A stretch of 43,659 bases of DNA from Beijerinckiaceae bacterium (lineage in GTDB: Bacteria > Pseudomonadota > Alphaproteobacteria > Rhizobiales > Beijerinckiaceae), in NCBI GenBank assembly GCA_004298435.1, contig SCSF01000135.1, positions 1-43,659 on the forward strand, written 5' to 3'. The notes beneath the pieces were generated by a model. That model saw only the letters and a program-made list of their open reading frames with translations, was not told the origin of the DNA and searched no databases. Shown piece by piece: positions 41,369 to 43,659 of the stretch (the first letter of the stretch is position 1; every line of letters starts with the position of its first letter). The translations under genes and the position numbers were made by a program.

Positions 41369-42014
41369 TATCGCGGATCCGCTGATTCTCGACACGAGTG
41401 TGCTGATCAACCTTCACGCTTGCAAATATGGCGAGCGCATCCTCGCGTCCATTCCCAACGATGTCGTCGTGTCCGCGATCGTGGCTGGAGAGCTGGAGCA
41501 CGAGACGAGCCGGCAGAACGGCGAGCACCGCTTTCTGCATGACCTCGTGATCGGCGGAATCGTGACGCTCGCCACTATGACCGACGCGGAGTGCGAGATT
41601 TTTCACGAACTCGCATCCACCACGCCCTCCCTCGACGACGGCGAAGCCGCGACGATCGCCATCGCAGCGGCCAGACGCTTCCTACCGGTTATCGATGAAC
41701 GGAGGGGACGAAGCCGTGCCACCGCTCTCATGAATGCGCGAACTCCGGGCTGGTCGTTAGATCTCTTCCGTCACCCGACGGCCATCGCCGTCCTCGGCGA
41801 TCAACCGGCCCTCGAAGCGCTGTACCTCGCCCTTCGCGATGGTCGTATGCGAATTCCAGCTGAACGTGGGGACGACGTCATCGCGCTTATTGGCATGGAG
41901 CGTTCGCGCGATTGCAGCTGCCTTCCTGGCTATCGAGACCGATTTGCCGGCACGCACAAAAAATCCACGGAAGTGGAAACTACCGTCGTCGCAAATCTCC
42001 GAACAGGTAAATGA
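41343..42014 (+). CDS. PIN-domain ribonuclease, possible effector
   Basis: A 223-residue protein. The PIN active-site acids are present: D17 in LILDTSVLINL, E50 in VVVSAIVAGELE, D99/E101 in SLDDGEAATIA, and D118 in LPVIDERRG. PIN domains are metal-dependent RNases and common toxins. The C-terminal 60 or so residues beyond the domain are not conserved-looking. It overlaps the XRE-ImmA gene by 26 bases, so it is translated with it, and it ends the four-gene operon. No separate antitoxin is seen; the XRE-ImmA protein would be its controller. Confidence 0.87.
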   Translation: MSCSSSPIDIADPLILDTSVLINLHACKYGERILASIPNDVVVSAIVAGELEHETSRQNGEHRFLHDLVIGGIVTLATMTDAECEIFHELASTTPSLDDGEAATIAIAAARRFLPVIDERRGRSRATALMNARTPGWSLDLFRHPTAIAVLGDQPALEALYLALRDGRMRIPAERGDDVIALIGMERSRDCSCLPGYRDRFAGTHKKSTEVETTVVANLRTGK

Positions 42015-42168
42015 CTGGTCGATCACTTAACTGAGCGCGGATCAGATGGACTATGGCAGATCGAACGGCATGCCCATGCCGACATACGCGGGCGGCAGCT
42101 CACTCCGCTCGGCGCTGCACGCTGATCTTCCGCTGAATCATTGTAGCGACGTAGCGACTACACGGAGG

Positions 42169-42594
42169 TTAGCAGCCGCATTCACCGTCCGGACTGGCAA
42201 CCACCACCACATAACCATCGGGATCGCGCAGCCAGATCTCTCTGTGTCGGGGCGCCGGGTTGACGTGAGGTTCCTCGATAATCTCGGCCTCCAAGCCGCG
42301 AGCTCGCTCCACAATTGAGTCAAAGTCATCGACCTGAAACCACAGCAAGACACCGTGCCCGGGACGCGCCGCATCTGCGTTGACGAGATTGGGGTGGTCC
42401 TCGACGTCCCACGCATGCAGTTGAAGTAACAGCCGACCGTAGTGCGAGATCCGATCGTACACGTCGCGGTGGGGATGTTCCGGAATCGAGTCTGCTCCAA
42501 GCAATTCGACATACCACTGACTGCTCGCCCGCACATTGCGTACCGCGATGAGAGGTTGAGCCTCGATCGTTGATTTCTGGGCTGGGAAGCTCAT
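42169..42594 (-). CDS. VOC-family (glyoxalase/bleomycin resistance-like) protein
   Basis: A 141-residue vicinal oxygen chelate protein with two beta-alpha-beta-beta-beta modules. LIAVRNVRASSQWYVELLGA is the N-terminal module and WFQVDDFDSIVERARGLEAE, then REIWLRDPDGYVVVVAS, the C-terminal one. Its metal-ligand positions are partly kept (H in LLLQLHAWD, E in REIWLRD). It resembles the glyoxalase and bleomycin-resistance group, often annotated as VOC family. ATG 42594 follows GGAG. It stands alone, opposite in direction to the operon before it and the ardC gene after it. The substrate is unknown. Confidence 0.87.
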   Translation of the reverse strand: MSFPAQKSTIEAQPLIAVRNVRASSQWYVELLGADSIPEHPHRDVYDRISHYGRLLLQLHAWDVEDHPNLVNADAARPGHGVLLWFQVDDFDSIVERARGLEAEIIEEPHVNPAPRHREIWLRDPDGYVVVVASPDGECGC

Positions 42595-42765
42595 GAAGCA
42601 CTCCGTTCAATGCCTCTCGCATTGATGCTACTCGACCGGCCGACCGGCGACTATCAGCGCACACGCATTCCCACAGAGCCGCGATTACTCCGATACGGAA
42701 ACTCGGATTGTTAAGGGGAAGGCCTTCCCCTGCGGCCGAGCCCATGGTCTCGGGCCGACCCCTTC

Positions 42766-42858
42766 TGCGGGGACACCCCGCAACGCCCCGAGAGGGAGAG
42801 TGCGGACGGGGTTTCCGTGACGGGTTGAAGGCTGGGAGAGAGGCTCCCGGCGCCCGTC
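42766..42858 (+). other. Structured leader before ardC
   Basis: TGCGGGG (42766-42772) and CCCCGCA (42776-42782) form a 7-bp hairpin with a three-base loop. Further on, GACGGG (42819-42824) pairs with CCCGTC (42853-42858) and encloses GCTGGGAG/CTCCCGGC (42831-42838/42844-42851, one G-T pair). The nested structure ends two bases before the GGAG ribosome binding site of ardC. I recall very similar sequence before ardC in other alphaproteobacterial elements; a search would confirm that. Confidence 0.5.
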
Positions 42859-42871
42859 GCGGAGATCCGCG

Positions 42872-43659
42872 ATGTCCAGACATATCGCTCGCGCCCGTTC
42901 CGGCTCCGACCGGACGAACCTCTACGACGAAATCACCACCAAGATCATCGCCGAGCTCGAGGCCGGCCGCGTGCCCTGGGCCCAGCCCTGGGGGACCGCG
43001 GCAGCAAAGGCGCCGCTCGCCATGCCGAGGAACGCCGCCACCGGCCGAAACTATTCGGGGATCAATGTGCTGATCCTCTGGGGGTCGGTGATCGAGCACG
43101 GTTTTCCGGTTCAGGGCTGGGTCACCTTCCGCCAGGCGCTGTCGCTCGGGGGAAATGTCCGGAAGGGCGAGCACGGCACGACCGTCGTCTACGCCGATCG
43201 CTTCATTCCCGACGACGAGAAGAAGCGGGCACGCGAGACCGGCGAGGAAGCGCAAGCGATCCCATTCCTGAAGCGCTTCACTGTCTTCAACCTGGCCCAG
43301 TGCGAAGGGCTGCCCGAAGATCTCGCAGTTGCCGCGCCGCCGCCCGAGCCCGGACTGATCGAGCCGACGGTGGAGGCGCTGATCCAGGCGACGGGCATCG
43401 ACTTCCGCATCGGCGGCAGCCGCGCCTTCTACATGCCCGCGCACGACTATGTGCAAGTCCCGCCACCGCAAGCCTATTTCGAGCCGATCAACTGGCACCG
43501 CACGGCGCTGCATGAACTCGGTCATGCCAGCGGCGCCCTGCATCGACTGAACCGCGATCTCTCCGGCTCCTTCGGCTCCAAGAAATATGCGTTCGAGGAG
43601 CTGGTGGCGGAGATGAATGCTGCCTTCTGCTGCGCCTCGCTCGGCATCGCGCCGACCGT
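42872..43659 (+). CDS. ardC: ArdC-family antirestriction protein, 3' end outside the window
   Basis: The first 262 residues are seen; the gene runs off the right edge. The N-terminal DUF1738/ArdC_N domain (NLYDEITTKIIAELEAGRVP, then WVTFRQALSLGGNVRKGEHG) binds single-stranded DNA. The C-terminal metallopeptidase shows HELGH in RTALHELGHASGALHR. ArdC proteins travel with conjugative plasmids and ICEs and protect incoming DNA from restriction. ATG 42872 has GGAG seven bases upstream. Its neighbours suggest that this island is an ICE or plasmid remnant. Confidence 0.9.
   Translation, partial: MSRHIARARSGSDRTNLYDEITTKIIAELEAGRVPWAQPWGTAAAKAPLAMPRNAATGRNYSGINVLILWGSVIEHGFPVQGWVTFRQALSLGGNVRKGEHGTTVVYADRFIPDDEKKRARETGEEAQAIPFLKRFTVFNLAQCEGLPEDLAVAAPPPEPGLIEPTVEALIQATGIDFRIGGSRAFYMPAHDYVQVPPPQAYFEPINWHRTALHELGHASGALHRLNRDLSGSFGSKKYAFEELVAEMNAAFCCASLGIAPT

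Noticed and set aside
38809-42014. Type IV CBASS
   Set aside because: No CD-NTase, TGT-like Cap10 or Cap11 glycosylase in the window.
42326-43543. Minus-strand frame of 405 codons opposite ardC
   Set aside because: ArdC motifs are clear on the plus strand, and this frame also crosses the VOC gene start.
1-43659. CRISPR arrays, rRNA genes and intact insertion sequences
   Set aside because: No regularly spaced repeats, no rRNA sequence and no transposase were seen on either strand.

Overview
The window looks like a high-GC alphaproteobacterial chromosome, most likely Hyphomicrobiales (for example Beijerinckiaceae, Methylocystaceae or Bradyrhizobiaceae relatives). The evidence is the C-terminus of a B12-dependent ribonucleotide reductase at the left edge, a RibBA fusion with a degenerate RibA half, and a 107-bp intergenic repeat of a type I associate with this order. 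I cannot name the species.

Positions 1-1515 hold ordinary core genes: the nrdJ end, a DUF2188 protein and a CorA-like transporter. Positions 1818-14220 form an alkyl-sulfone/organosulfur locus. It contains a dimethylsulfone monooxygenase (SfnG), a second FMNH2-dependent monooxygenase, two flavin reductases, a GTP cyclohydrolase II, a RibBA, a MaoC-like hydratase, an MFS transporter, an outer-membrane porin, an unrecognised membrane protein and a TetR regulator. Three promoters in it share an almost identical palindromic operator (core GACCGATC) just downstream of the -10 box, so it reads as one regulon that makes, reduces and uses its own flavin. Positions 14298-18767 are accessory metabolism and regulation: an ABM monooxygenase, a GlxA-type regulator, a LysR/SDR/NADP-binding group and SlyX.

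From about 19.4 kb to the right edge the content changes to a defence-rich island. It begins with a HEPN-motif gene and a helical unknown (19.5-20.8 kb). Next is a six-gene minus-strand module (28.0 to 20.8 kb): sigma-like factor, HTH-like partner, an ImmA/IrrE-UvrD-RecB-like fusion, then a triple ubiquitin-like protein, an E1-like ThiF protein and a zinc-site DUF6527 protein. The ubiquitin-like gene is preceded by a long perfect inverted repeat that buries its ribosome binding site. A ParB-like/DUF2130 pair follows, then a type I restriction-modification operon headed by an AbiE toxin-antitoxin pair (38.0 to 31.0 kb). A four-gene plus-strand operon (38.2-42.0 kb) encodes an unknown, a QueC-like protein, an XRE-ImmA/IrrE protein and a PIN nuclease. 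A VOC gene and the start of an ArdC antirestriction gene end the window; ArdC suggests the island belongs to a conjugative or plasmid-derived element whose right end is not seen.

The best candidates for undescribed biology are the ubiquitin-like/helicase module with its RBS-sequestering hairpin, and the QueC-like/XRE-ImmA/PIN operon. The functions of both are inferred from domains and gene order only.
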